NCBI GenBank assembly: GCA_025991245.1
Contig: BQMJ01000053.1
Location: forward strand, 1-64,000
DNA from: Galdieria partita
Lineage: Eukaryota > Rhodophyta > Bangiophyceae > Galdieriales > Galdieriaceae
DNA: 64,000 nucleotides
Direction of reading: 5' to 3'
The notes under the pieces are model-generated. The model did no database searches. It saw only the letters and a list, made by a program, of their open reading frames with translations, and had not been told where the DNA came from. Each line of letters opens with the position of its first letter. The stretch's first letter is position 1. A program made the translations under genes and the position numbers. Shown here piece by piece: positions 23,514 to 35,142 of the stretch.

Positions 23514-24034
23514 ATGAAACAAACTGTCCTCTTTCTTTGCACTGGAAATAGTTGCCGTTCTCAGATGGCAGAAGGCTTCTGTAGAAAACTACGCGGTGAC
23601 GAATTCGAATCTTATTCTGCTGGTGTAGAACCAAAAGTTTTGGATGCAAGAGCAGTTGAAGTTATGAAGGAAGTTGGGATCGACATATCCCAACAAAAAC
23701 CCAAATCTATTCAACAGCTACCTATTGTAAGCAGACATGTTTTTAATTCTTGCATTGAGAACTAACCCATGTTTCAAGAAAGATTTCGATTTAGTAGTAA
23801 CTGTCTGTGGTCACGCCAACGAGAATTGCCCCCTTTTCCCCAACAAGACGAAAGTTATTCACGTTGGTAGGCAATCTAAAGTTGATTTGACTATTTTGTT
23901 CATCATGTTTAGGATTTGAAGATCCTCCTCAACTTGCGAAGGAGTGTGCAACCGAAGAAGAAGTATTGGCAGTCTACAGAAGGATACGAGATGAAATTGC
24001 AGACTTTGTCAAGTCTTTTGCTCCTCCCAGTTGA
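23514..24034 (+). CDS. arsC: Arsenate reductase, thioredoxin-coupled LMW-PTP type
   Basis: Three exons, 23514-23726, 23779-23866 and 23913-24034, with introns of 52 and 46 nt. The spliced product is 140 aa, the usual length of Bacillus/Staphylococcus-type ArsC. The P-loop CTGNSCRS holds nucleophile C9; C81 and C88 in VCGHANENC match the redox pair C82/C89 of that family. It is followed by KVIHVGFEDPPQ, the conserved HWGFEDP segment. It would reduce arsenate to arsenite with a disulfide cascade resolved by thioredoxin. The family is mainly bacterial, so a transferred gene that acquired two introns is likely. The ATG at 23514 is used because the frame is open upstream only to a TTG. Useful in arsenic-rich acidic springs (inference). 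Confidence 0.92.
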
Positions 24035-24470
24035 AACAGTAAACAAATAGTTTTGCAAGTTGATCAGAGTTGTCCATTTTAACGAACAAAGCAGTCTCTT
24101 TCGTTCTGAAAGCACAACAAACATAGAAAACCAAACGATACCTACACAATGTAACTCTACGATCTCGATCTTCATGGATTAAACACATTGAGGGTATCAA
24201 TTACATCTGTTTGAGTGAAAAAATTCATTTTTCTACAGTCTCGATGATCTAAAACAAGATGTCTGCTAAGTGAGAAACAAAGACAGCCAAAGAAACCTCA
24301 AGTTCATAACACATTATCATCTTTAAGACGAAGGTATGGGTGCAATAAAGGAAGAATATATAATGTAAACACCTCAAATCATCATTAAACTCTCCAAATG
24401 GAATCTCCAAGGTCCTTCATATTCACACCGCTCTAAACTTCATTTGAAGATGTCTAGAAGGTCTTTCAAA
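24035..24470. other. Spacer downstream of arsC
   Basis: Short minus-strand frames exist (24009-24200 overlapping the arsC end, containing a RDRRVTLCRYR stretch), but I could not join them into a gene. The region may hold the 3' end of the minus-strand gene proposed at 24.4-25.1 kb. Confidence 0.35.
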
Positions 24471-25100
24471 GTCACGTCTCTATACTCGTTGATGTCAAAA
24501 TGACCCTAAAAATAACTTCTCTGAAGACTCCATAAGAAACAATGTGTTTTTTATATATGGATCATTTCTTTCATAGTCAAACTCCAGATAGAATCTTGGG
24601 GCTAAAGCAGGTTCCGAAAATCAGAAGAATTAAAGTTCTAGTCTTACAAAACTGTTCTTAAGTACGCTACTTTCTATCAGTTCGTTCCATTTGATGAGAA
24701 ATTATCAAAGTGAATAATTGAAATAACCTTTTTAACTTTCTGAAAAAATCCAACTCATGTGACGCCTCCTTACTAGTCGAGTGACTTGGACACTGTATAC
24801 TTGTATTTGTAAGCAGTCATATTCTAGCCAATCTGCACAACTCCACGTGTATTCAAATAAATAGTCTCCGTCAAATGCTGGCTTTATCAATTTAGAACAA
24901 GAATTTTCCTCTCATTTGAAATGATTTCCAAAACTTTGTTGAAAAAATTAAAGGCTATACACTAAAAATTCCATAAATTAAAATCGCTCTTATGACGACG
25001 CTAAAGCTGCTATATTTGAAGTTCACCAAACAGGCAAAACTACAATACAAATTTATGTACAAACGAAGAAAAACTTTCAAAAATAAACAAAACACTCACG
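24455..25100 (-). CDS. Probable multi-exon gene, C2-like domain (unresolved)
   Basis: The best exon is 24774-24908: 45 codons open in one frame, bounded by AG and a GTAAGG donor, reading KPAFDGDYLFEYTWSCADWL and LQIQVYSVQVTRL. The pattern of aromatic strands resembles a C2 domain. After a 34-nt GT-AG intron a second segment reads KVKKVISIIHFD. Other coding-like pieces are PRFYLEFDYERNDPYIKN (about 24545-24600) and a C-terminus INEYRDVTLKDLLDIFK followed by TGA near 24455. I could not fix all junctions or the start. Identity is tentative. Confidence 0.38.
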
Positions 25101-25160
25101 CTAAATAAGCAAGGATGCATAAAAATTCAAAGATCCTTTCTTTCAAGCCTTGGATATCTT

Positions 25161-27417
25161 CTACCAGTATCTTAGAACATACCACAGCAATATCAATAAA
25201 ACCAAAACATAGCCAAGGAAGAAGTAAGAAGCCAGAAAACGGAAATTCAAATTAATATGAAATCTTCTCAACAGAAATAGATGAATCTGATATAGAAAAT
25301 AAATTAAATATTCACTTTCGTAAGAACACACAGGAGCCAACCAAGGGTCTCCATGGTATTTGATAGCTCCCTTAGTATATCTGACTGATGGCATTTCATT
25401 TCTTCTTGTTTCGAATCGTTCCGAAACTATATTTGAGCGTCCTGCAGTGCAAGGACGACGAAACAGATTTGATGTCTTTGTAGCATCCTCTATAAGAGAT
25501 GATGTGGAGACTGAAGACGTTCCAAGATTTAAGACGAGAAACAAGCCTCTAAAATCCTTTAAAAACTCCTTTGGAAATCTCAAGTCTGACGAAGAACCAC
25601 CAAAAGATAAATCACTTTGAAGTACTATTCCAATGCGATTGGATTGCCGCCACAGCTTCCAGGATTCAAAAAGAAGTTTGAGTGTTTCACCCTGGAAGGT
25701 TTTGATATCCCTATAAATTCCTGAATAACAATGTTTCAGTTTTGTATCTAAAACTGATGATAGCTGCCCATACCTTGGTGAAAAAATGAAAAGGTACAAA
25801 GTTCACCAGCTTTCGATAATGAGTATAAAGATTGATCATATGTTTCTGAAATATGAGCATAGGCATTCCTTATAAGAACAAATAGCGAATCTTCCTCTTC
25901 AAAACTACGACAATGAAAACTGTTTGATAAAGATTTCAACAGCAAAAGAAAGTGCGAATTCTTTAAAGCACCTAAGATTGCTGCCTTTCGTATAATAAAA
26001 GGAATCAGAGCACCATATAGGTCTTTGTAACGATTGATAAAATCGCTCCAATCCGTTGCACATGATTCATGAACGGCGCTTAATCCTTCCATTGAGTTCT
26101 TTTTAGAGTACTGGTCTGTAGAAACTTTAGTAACCGAGCTGGTTGCATTGTAAAAGGAATCAATATGTGACCCAATAACGTGAGTAAAGCTAGGAACATT
26201 TATCCACTTTTCGATAGGCACCCATGGAGTCGCCATAACAAATACACAACAAGCAAGATATATAAAGTCAGTCAATAATAGAGACTCGGACCACTGCACG
26301 CTGCAAATGTGAAAAAATTCGACAATACTTCGAACTGACAAATTCCAAGCGTCTTCAGTAGAAAAGATCTTCAAGTTCCTCTTGTTCGATAATACTCGTT
26401 CTTCGTAAACTGTTTGAGGACCTACATTACCAGAAAAAGGACGAATGTGTGCAATTGCAGCTGTCAGTACACAAAAGATAAATCTGGATGGCAAAGATAC
26501 TGAGCTTATTGTGTAACTTTCTTCACTGAAAGTATAAAAATTACAAAAAAGTTGCCAAAAAAATTCACCGTATTTTCTAACAAAATATGTATCTCTGCTC
26601 TCAAGAGAACATATTGTTTCTTTCCTTGGAACAAAGTAAACGAGATAAATATTTAAGAAATATAAATACAGCCACTTCTCCAGTTTCAAGCACTGCTGAT
26701 TTTGAACACGTCCAGAACTCTGCCTCTGGGAGAGGAACTGTTTGAGTTCTAGTGCAGGATGAAAGGCTCTACTTGAGGCTAGGGAATCTTCTTCAAAGAC
26801 CGGCAAATCTCTTTTCCACAAAGTACTAGAAAACTAATCAGACTTCAAGTCACTCTGAGCTATCTTACTTACTTCGCAATCAAACAAAAAAGGAAATACT
26901 CTGTGGTATTCAACTCCAGTTCTCCTTCTGCAGTTTGTCGAAGTCGACTCTTGCAAAAAGACAGAAAAACCTCTTTGCTGCCAGTTGCGTTTAGCAAGTT
27001 ACTTTGTGAGTTTACGGGAGAATGTTGTTCTTCGACGCCTCTTTGTAGCCATAAAGGTAAGTTTGAAATAGGAAAGTAAAACGTGAAACTCGAGCTACAC
27101 TTTTCTAGACAGAAGAAGAAGTTACTTCTGGGTCCAAGAAAACGAAAGATGGAATTTCTCTTAATATCTAAGGTCTCAACTGAGTCTAGAATACTGATTG
27201 ACAAACACTTGAGATACTTATCAAAGCAGGGTTGAATCACTTACCCTGCTTGTTCATAGCCGAGAACTTGACGTAAAAACGATGGAAGTAGTTCATAAAA
27301 CGTCTGAAAATCTTCAAGTCCCTCAATAACGGACTTGAAGTAAGTATCCAAGTCTAACCAGTCATCACTTCGCAAGGCTTTTTGAATAGCGTCGTTCAAG
27401 AGCTCCTTATTCACCAT
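25161..27417 (-). CDS. SMPD4: Neutral sphingomyelinase 3-like protein (SMPD4 family)
   Basis: Four exons, 27245-27417, 26873-27193, 25807-26825 and 25161-25753, joined by 51-, 47- and 53-nt introns; lengths sum to 702 codons (701 aa). Diagnostic stretches in family order: FRFLGPRSNFFF with FYFPISNLP (human GPDGP / FPVSYLP region), LNTTEYFLFCLIA, LYFLNIYLVYFVP, PWVPIEKW, WSDFINRYKDLYGALIPF, YHGDPWLAPVCSYE and a C-terminal membrane segment (about residues 675-697) that anchors it tail-in. SMPD4 proteins sit in ER, nuclear envelope and Golgi membranes; sphingomyelin hydrolysis in an alga is unproven. The start codon lies 9 bp from that of the divergent RMD1-family gene. Confidence 0.85.
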
Positions 27418-27426
27418 TGCTCATTA

Positions 27427-28785
27427 ATGAGTTGGATTCCGTCATCAGAGAGCAATGCTTCTTGTTGTAACTGTCTCAGAAGACAACGTTTATCTAGCTA
27501 TACTTTATTTTTTGTTGGCAACTATGAATTATTTAGGAATCAAAGAAAATCTTGTTTTAGAAGAATTTTACGAAGTCGTCTTCCTGCCCGGCAAAACTTG
27601 GTTTACTTTATTGTCTCTGTGAGTTGTGAAGTTAAGAAGGACCGTGAGAGCGGTGAAAACAAAAGTTTGAAGTTAGATGTAAAACAACGTCAGAGCCCTT
27701 TCCAAGAGGATATTGAGAGATGGCTTAGAAAGCGAAGGTCAAAAGGTTTGCTGGGTTCTTCAGCACAGGATGATTATGGAAGAGCTGCTAGCTTTTGCAC
27801 TGCCCAAGAGTATCGAATGGGATCACTTTTTCAACACTTTTTGGAAATTGGAATTCCGGTTGAGCTCTACGGAGATGTTATTCACGCCACGTATCAAGAC
27901 TTTGAACCAGTCGTTGACATTTTTGTGTTCCCATATGGTGTCGTGGTTACTTGGGGCCTTGACGAAGAATCTGAGTTACTTATTTTACAAACGGTTCGCA
28001 ATTTTGAAAGATCTCCTCTTGCTTCACCTGAAGTGGATAGTTTTCGATATAATTTTGGTGGCCAGTGGAAAATATCTCGTGATTGTATTACTCTTGTAGA
28101 AACGAGTGGGGAGAAAGCAGTGTTAGAAAAGTTGGCAGTTTCTCATGCGATGGCGCAATCAGTAAAGCTTTCAGCTTTTGAAGATTCTGTACAAAATACT
28201 ATTGCTGCAACAAAGCATTTACCGGAGGAGTTGGCTCGCTATGGCTCGATCAGTCAGTCCAGAACAGAAATATCAAAAAACTTGGGTCGTCTAATCCTTG
28301 ATCGGCATCAAGTCTACTTACATGCCGATGTATTGGATACTCCCGAATTCTTTTGGGAATATGAAGCCTTTGAGCCTCTTTATCGGAGCGCTGAACGGTA
28401 CTTGGAACTTCGACAGAGAGCAGAACTTTTGAACAAACGAGTGGAGATAGTTCGAGAGCTTTTCGATCTATTATCTCAGGAACTTCAATTCAAACACAAT
28501 AGCGACCTTGAAATCATTATCATTTGTCTTATCACATTTGAAATCATTATTTCGTTGTTGAAAGACCTTTTTCCAATATTCATCAATGGCTCATTAGGAT
28601 TCAACCAGCTAGATGGTTTTCCAGTGGCAGCTACGATTGCAATAACTGTAGTTCTTACGGTACTTTTGGTATGTGTTCTAATATACACATGGCAAGCATT
28701 TATAAGGAAAATGCGAAGAAAGAGAACTTTGGAGTTTCTAAACGACAATCTCCAAAATGATGGTTTGGAATGGAAAGATGAATGA
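27427..28785 (+). CDS. RMD1/RMND1 family (DUF155) membrane protein
   Basis: Single exon of 453 aa from ATG 27427. The N-terminal 90 residues are Arg/Ser-rich and could be an organelle presequence. The DUF155 signature follows: VDIFVFPYGVVVTWGLDEES (about residues 158-177), then VSHAMAQSVKLSAFEDSVQ and a long helical region ending HNSDLEIIIICLITFEIII, the conserved hydrophobic end. A second hydrophobic stretch near residues 398-420 (PVAATIAITVVLTVLLVCVL) makes this version double-spanning. Human RMND1 supports mitochondrial translation and yeast RMD1/RMD8 are related membrane proteins; which branch this is cannot be told by eye. Head-to-head with SMPD4. Confidence 0.85.
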   Translation: MSWIPSSESNASCCNCLRRQRLSSYTLFFVGNYELFRNQRKSCFRRILRSRLPARQNLVYFIVSVSCEVKKDRESGENKSLKLDVKQRQSPFQEDIERWLRKRRSKGLLGSSAQDDYGRAASFCTAQEYRMGSLFQHFLEIGIPVELYGDVIHATYQDFEPVVDIFVFPYGVVVTWGLDEESELLILQTVRNFERSPLASPEVDSFRYNFGGQWKISRDCITLVETSGEKAVLEKLAVSHAMAQSVKLSAFEDSVQNTIAATKHLPEELARYGSISQSRTEISKNLGRLILDRHQVYLHADVLDTPEFFWEYEAFEPLYRSAERYLELRQRAELLNKRVEIVRELFDLLSQELQFKHNSDLEIIIICLITFEIIISLLKDLFPIFINGSLGFNQLDGFPVAATIAITVVLTVLLVCVLIYTWQAFIRKMRRKRTLEFLNDNLQNDGLEWKDE

Positions 28786-28944
28786 ATAGTAGCAAAGAAT
28801 ATGTAGACCGTTCTACTATGTTCATTTTGGTTTTGAAAGTTACTAGTTCGAAAAAATTCTTCTTAGGATTTTCTACCTTGATATCTCTAAATATTTAGTT
28901 GAGTGCTTTTGAAGGTTATGAGTAGAACAAAGTATCTTATCGTT

Positions 28945-29803
28945 TTATGTAACATTTTTCAATTCAACTCTTCGCAAAGCCAATTCTGCTCTACAACGAA
29001 CTAGGAAATCGTGATCGGAACTTGCCATTTCTTTCAGCTTCATAACAATTCTATTATTTCTTTGCATTGAGTGTTGCATAAGAAGGGATTCAGTTGATAC
29101 AATAGCAGCATAACGAATAGACCAATCGGTTTGATCAAGAAAAGCTGATAGACTCTCGACAACACCAGGCAACTCAGTTTCTACGTGACGCAGTCTTCCA
29201 ATTGCAATGATTGCTGCTCTTCGGACATTGGGGACTGTTCCTTGTGAGGCATGATGTAAACAAACTTCCAAGGTATCTGGACATCCAAGCAAGCCAAGAG
29301 CTTTTAAAGCATATGCATTAACTGCGTAATTGAAAGCTCCTGTTGCTTTGACTAAGAACCCCTTGGATATAACTCCAAAATCCACTATAGCTTTCACTGC
29401 AATTTTGGCTGCAACAGGGTTATTGAATCCGAGAATGTCTACAAGTACAGGTAATATTCTATTATCAGGATAATCTGCAAGTCTTCTTGTTGTTTCAATA
29501 AGTTCTCTAGGAGTCTGAACTCCTTTTTGAAGAGTTTTTATTCGCTCCTGAATTTCTGGAGAGAAAATACTCAAGTCAACTAAGTTACAGACGTTATTTC
29601 AGATAAGACCACGAGCGAGATAGTAACCTACGAGAGTAGTCTATACCACCGTTTATACCACTCATTCGGGGAGACAGCAATAGCGCACCACAAGTACGAG
29701 ATTTCAAAAGGAATCCGATATTTTTATCACGCTTGTTCACACTAAATGAAGAGGTTTGCAAACAACGACAGCAGTTGATACAACAAAAACTTTCACAAAA
29801 CAT
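28945..29803 (-). CDS. HEAT-repeat (PBS lyase-like) protein, probably plastid targeted
   Basis: Two exons, 29632-29803 and 28945-29579, with a 52-nt intron; 268 aa. The first 60 residues are Cys/Ser/Arg-rich without acidic clusters and look like a transit peptide, ending around CGALLLSPRMSGINGG. The body is a run of HEAT-like helices, for example PVAAKIAVKAIVDFG, YAVNAYALKALGLLGCPDTL, PNVRRAAIIAIGRLRHVETE and WSIRYAAIVSTESLL. This is the PBS-lyase HEAT type seen in CpcE/F and NblB proteins of phycobilisome organisms. Role in phycobiliprotein assembly or turnover is plausible but not shown. Start codons of this gene and MON2 are 30 bp apart on opposite strands. Confidence 0.8.
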
Positions 29804-29833
29804 TTTTCCGATTGCCAACACAAATTGTTTGCG

Positions 29834-32800
29834 ATGCAATCGCTATCTTTGTGGTCCAGTCTAGAGAAGGTTTGTAGTGTTGTCTTGTAAGGTTTCTGAT
29901 ACTAAGAGGCCACGTTGGATCTCTTTGACACAGGAACTGCAAGCTCTTTTGAAAGAAACGAAGAAGAAGCCATTACAGTTTCGACAACTTGTTGAGGAGT
30001 GTATTCAGAATGTCCATAGAAGAGAACAGTTGGAAGAGGGCTTTGTACTTCAAAGCGTCGTCCTTGTTCTTATCACAGTATGTCTTTGACAAAACATTTG
30101 AATAATAGTTGTTGAGTTGTTTATTGAAGGGCCTTGAATCAAAGGAAACCAAAATAGTTACCTCATCTTTATCTGCAGTGGAGTTTCTTCTTTCACACAA
30201 GATTTTTGACGATACCTACGGAGACCAACTCTTGAAATTTTTTGAGAGACAAGTTAGTTGTTGTTATCTATCTTAGAGTTGTGCTTACATGTTCCTGTTT
30301 GTTCAGTTGACATCGCAGGTAGAAAGCAAACACAAGTTGAAATCGCTTCAAGTTTTAATATTATTTTGTTCTTACTGCGTGAAACAAAAATATCCTGATT
30401 GCGATTACTTATTTAGGGGTCTTTGTATCTTACTGAAATGTTTACAAGACGAATTTCTGCAGCCAGAATGGAAAGCTGCCACGGAAGCAGGTTTCCGCCA
30501 AATAGTTGCTGAAGCTTTCGAGGTGGTTCAATCACAGGATTCTTATTCATCGTTCATTGAGTTGACGCCACCTATGACAAGTGCTTATCTTTTATTTCAA
30601 GATTTATGTCGTATGGTATCCAATTCAACTGTTTCTAACCGACTTGCAGGTTACACTCCGCGATATTCTTTAATCTATCAGGTATTTATACTATGATTTT
30701 GTAAGTTTTTCTGCCTCAAACTATTGCAGATGCTGATGGACTCGATTCGTTCTCCAGCGTTTTTCGAAAATCAAGTGTTCAAACAGCTACTCTTGGAAGT
30801 ATTTCCTCCTGTTCTGAGCATTGAAAATTTGACGAAAATGGCAACTGTAAGTTGAAAGTGCAGAGCGATTTTGCTATGATTAGACTCAAAATCAACCAGG
30901 ACGACTTATCCTGCTTCTTGATGCTATTTGTAGATTATCTCCAGCTTTATATCGAAGTATTACCCGAGCAATGTACAGAAACTTTTGAACGACTGTTTCC
31001 TTTTATGGTTTCCAGTTCAGTTCCTGAAGAGAAGATCAACATCATTCTTGGAGGCATATTTGACTTGTTTCAAGTTTCAGATGACCACTCCATCTTTTTG
31101 GCTTTGTATATTTCCAACTCCTCAAAACTTTCAGATGCACAAGCTGGTAGAGAAACATGCTTGTCCATTTTTAAAGAATTGTTTAGCTTCTTCGCAAAGC
31201 TTGTATCGAAAATACCACATAATGTATTTTCTTCAAATGATCCCCGTATTCATGCACAAATGAAAGCTGTCAAAATTCTTCCGAATGTTATCGATACAAA
31301 ATATCAGCGAGCCTTTCTTATTTTGAGAATCATTCAGAATTTTGTTGAAAGCATTTCTATTGCAAAGAATGAATGTGAACTTACCTCTAATGTATTGGAA
31401 GTTGTTGTTGAAGCAATCCTGCCCATGATTCAAGAAATCCTTTTGTTTTACTCAAGATATTATCAGTCTTCGTTGCTTCATTTCTGTTATGTTGAAACAT
31501 GGAGATGTACTATAGACTCCTTGAGAAGTATGCAACTTTATGGGAAACTCAGTGAACTTTTGAAAAGTATCTGTGGAGCATTAAGAGAGGATTTATTGCC
31601 TCTGAAGGTTGTACTCTAAAAGTTGCATGAATGACACCTAAATTATGATAGGACCATTGGAGTATGTACGTGGCTCTGGTTCGAATACATATACTAAGCC
31701 TACTTCCATTCATTATGGATGTGGTAAAACATTTCGTGTACTCTAAGAACACAGATGAAATCAAAGCTTGTCTCACTGAATTTTTTTCGCTTGTGTTTCT
31801 TTTGGACTTTTTATCAAGTCACGAGAATGTCGAAGGTATTGATTTGTGTTTTGATTATTTGCAACTCTCAATATTCTTTGTTGTGTGAATTTTCTGCTAG
31901 ATTCTAGCAAATTATCTTCAGACTTGAATGATTTCTTTGGAGAATTGTTGCAAAATTCCTCGTTACAGCAAATTCATTTGATAATTTCTATATGTTTTCA
32001 CGAAACTTACCAATTGTGTTCAACGTCTGTTGAATCATTACCTAAGAAAAAGTCCAGAATGGTTGAAATATTCCTCCAGCGCCTTTTATGGTTTGGAGAA
32101 AATTTAACTAGAATGGATACATCTATGAAGAAGTTCTTATTATGGACTTGTTCCGAATTTGCGGGTAACTTGATGAGAGATAGCTCAGTTTCTGAAGAAG
32201 TTCAAATAACAGGAGTCAGTATGATCGTCAAAGTTATCCATCTCATGATAGCCGATGTGGACGATGCTAACTTTTATTGTAGTGATCCATTCTTGTTAGA
32301 ACTATTTCGTCCTATACTTGTTTCGGACAATCTTGTTGTATTTGATCGCGTCTTGCAAGCCATCACAGACATTTTGCAGAGTTATTCACATATTTTTACT
32401 TGCGTAAACTCGTGGAATATTCTCCTGGATATGTTGTACAAGGTTCCAATGAAAGAAGATTTCCAACTTGTTATCTTTCGCCTGATCACTATACTAGCGA
32501 GAGATTTTATCTCATATCTGCCCTATGAGACGGAATGCTTGCAGCTATGGACAAAGTTTTTGTGCCGCTGTATTCAATGTTTGAAGGATTTGAATTTGTC
32601 TTTGACTTGCCTAGGCTATATATGGAATACTATCGACACTGTTTCAAGGCATTGGGGGGAAACTCAGATAGTTCGAGATGATGTAGTTCACGAGACCCAA
32701 CAATTGGAATTGTATTATAGTCAGCTTGCTTCTGTCATGACAGAAATTTCAGTCTTGACACGAGATCGACGTCCTGAAATAAGAAATTCTACTTTAAGAA

Positions 32801-34656
32801 TGACCATTGACGTGGTGAAGGTCGCAGCAAGTAAACAATTTCCAGGCTTTTGGAAGCAGGTCTGTCCAAAATTTCTGATTCCTATTTGTGAATTTTTGTT
32901 TGAAGATGCCCATGACGAATATTCAGAATCGAGCAGCCTGAGTACGAACATAAGGATTCACCACAGTAGAAATACGGTGGAAAAGCAGTGGGATGAAAGC
33001 AGAGTTATTTATCTAGAAGGCATAGTGAAACTTATTTATCAGTTCTGGGATAGCTTTGTTTTAGATGAAGAGGAGACAATCGAGTTTTGGTCTCAAGTTG
33101 TGCAATTTGTGTTGCGCTGCTTGAGCAATTCAAGAACGGAGCTTTGCAAAGCTGGTGTAGATATGATGATTTCTGTCTTTGACTGTTTTTATGAGCAAGG
33201 TTTGTGTACTTTTTATCAGTGTTCATAGAATATAGCTCAAAAAATTAACGCTTTAACAGAAGCGATTGATCAAGTAGTTATAAGTGAAGCTCAAAGAAGC
33301 CAAGAGACATTGTTTTGGGAACGACTTTGGAAAATTCTTGAGCAATACTTTCTACCTGATAAGAAATATGACTTGGACGAATCCAATGTGTCTTCTTTTC
33401 TGACATTGATTAATGGATTGAAGAACTTGTTGAGGAACTCGAGACATTCTTTCTTGCCTTTCCAAGCGAAGACACTATTTGACATGGTATTATATTTGAC
33501 TTGTTTTGAGAATACGTGGAAAAATCAAGAGCTTTTTATCTCAGCGATTGAGTTCTTTCGCGAAGCAAATTTTGATAATGAAAGTGAGTCCTGGAATGTC
33601 GTCTTCGAGGAACTACTTGAGCTCTGTAGACAGTGTCTGAGCACAGGTTCGGACTCTTGTGAATATTCAGCAAGGATGCGACTTTCTTTAGAAGCCATTG
33701 AAAGTGCGTTTCAAAAAGATTCAGTTCCTGTGAAAGCTCTTCTATTGTACCTCGGTGCATTTGTAGAATTGCTACTGCCTTGTATTGAACAATATTCTTT
33801 TAGAGACCCATCAAAGAGCGCATTGGCCTTGGATAGTTTGAAAGCACTTGTTGTTGTGGTCAAATCTTGTGTTTTGAAAGGCGTTAATCCAGAGGACTTG
33901 GACTTGCAGCTGTTTGACAGAATTATTGAATTGGCAGAAAACTTTATCGAGAAGAAAGATTGCGAAAGAAATGAGAGCATTTATAACACACAGACATTAT
34001 CAGAGTACGAGATTCAGTGGAGAAAGGAATCTTATGATATCATTCTTGTTGATTTATTAGCAAGCCGTTTCTTGTTCTATGAAGAATTGTTGACCGAAAC
34101 TAGTTGGAGAAAGACCATCGGCCTGCTTCGAAAAGGGTTCAATATGTCTTTTGAAGGAAGGCGTCATTTAAGATTTCGTCATGCATGTCGAGTTTCTCTA
34201 TTGAAGTGGATTCAACGTCAGTCACGAAATAAGCATGACGTATTGTCTCTTCAATCTACTAAATGGTTTGTTGTTCAAGAAACCAAAATGACTATTCTCA
34301 GTAGCACGTTGGGACTCACAGAAATACTGTTGGAGGAAAAGCTAAAGGGAGGCAGTTATCCATTGTTTTCTGCTCTATATTTGGAAATTCAAGATGTCTT
34401 TCAATGTTTGCTCAAATATGAAACATTTTCGTTTCTTGCAAGGGACGCTTTTGATGAGGTCAAGTTATCTAGAACTCGCAAACTAGGGAATGATATGAAT
34501 ACAGTCACTCCAGCCTTAAGAACGGCTTTGATATCCCTTCGGGAAAAACTTTCTGTATGCAGTACTCTTGAATTATCAGATATCTCAGAGCTAGCCATTT
34601 CTCTACTCAAAGATATGGACAATTGTGTTTTCCTAGCAGACATGAACGATGTATGA
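29834..34656 (+). CDS. MON2: MON2 homologue (large Arf-GEF-like trafficking scaffold)
   Basis: Nine exons: 29834-29869, 29907-30077, 30130-30252, 30307-30681, 30730-30846, 30900-31607, 31652-31835, 31901-33199 and 33260-34656. All joins are in frame; total 1470 codons (1469 aa), close to the 1600-1700 aa of MON2. The N-terminus has SLTQELQALLKETKKK, matching the DCB start, then LMDSIRSPAFFENQVFKQLL (sterile repeat like SLELLLSLIRS). The C-terminal part holds VLTRDRRPEIRNSTLRM (the DPRPAVRKSA region) and a following WDESRVIYLEGIVKLIYQ. MON2 lacks a Sec7 domain, and none is seen here. It acts at the trans-Golgi/endosome in recycling. The first intron is 37 nt and the 12-codon first exon is the least certain part. 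Confidence 0.88.
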
Positions 34657-35142
34657 TCGAGTTTATCTCCAGCCGGTTTGTCCCCCTTTCCAGAAGGCAC
34701 AACGGGAAGCAGATAAGTCGGACTCTTTGGTTTGAAGATTAGAATGAGTCTCGTGTTCTTGTGTTTTGATAGTCCACTAGTGTAGCTTACAAAGGTAGAA
34801 AGGCTCGACTGGTGAGTACAAAGAATGTGTTGATACCCTAAAATATTAGTAGTTTTTCTTTCAATAAATAAAAGAACGTGATTCTATGAAAATACTGTTG
34901 GCCAAATATTCTCTTCCGACGCAAACTTTACAAAAAATTTTTATTCCATTCAAAGGTAAAACAACAAATACCCGTGTACTTTTAATAAAACTTTAAGCTT
35001 GTCTTTTCTTAAGAAAAAGTTGATTCAGCCAAAAAGCTAAAAGCTCATCAAGAATTCTCGCTGAATTTCAACTCTCCAAAATTATCAATCAAACCCATTC
35101 ATTCGTTACTGAAGAAGCAGATTTCATTTTCTACCCAAGTGA
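34657..35142. other. Spacer between MON2 and the SWIM-RING gene
   Basis: About 490 bp with no supportable gene. An AATAAATAAAAG run near 34863 may serve as a polyadenylation signal for MON2. Confidence 0.5.

Noticed and set aside
23434-23649. Minus frame overlapping arsC
   Set aside because: Antisense shadow of exon 1 of arsenate reductase.
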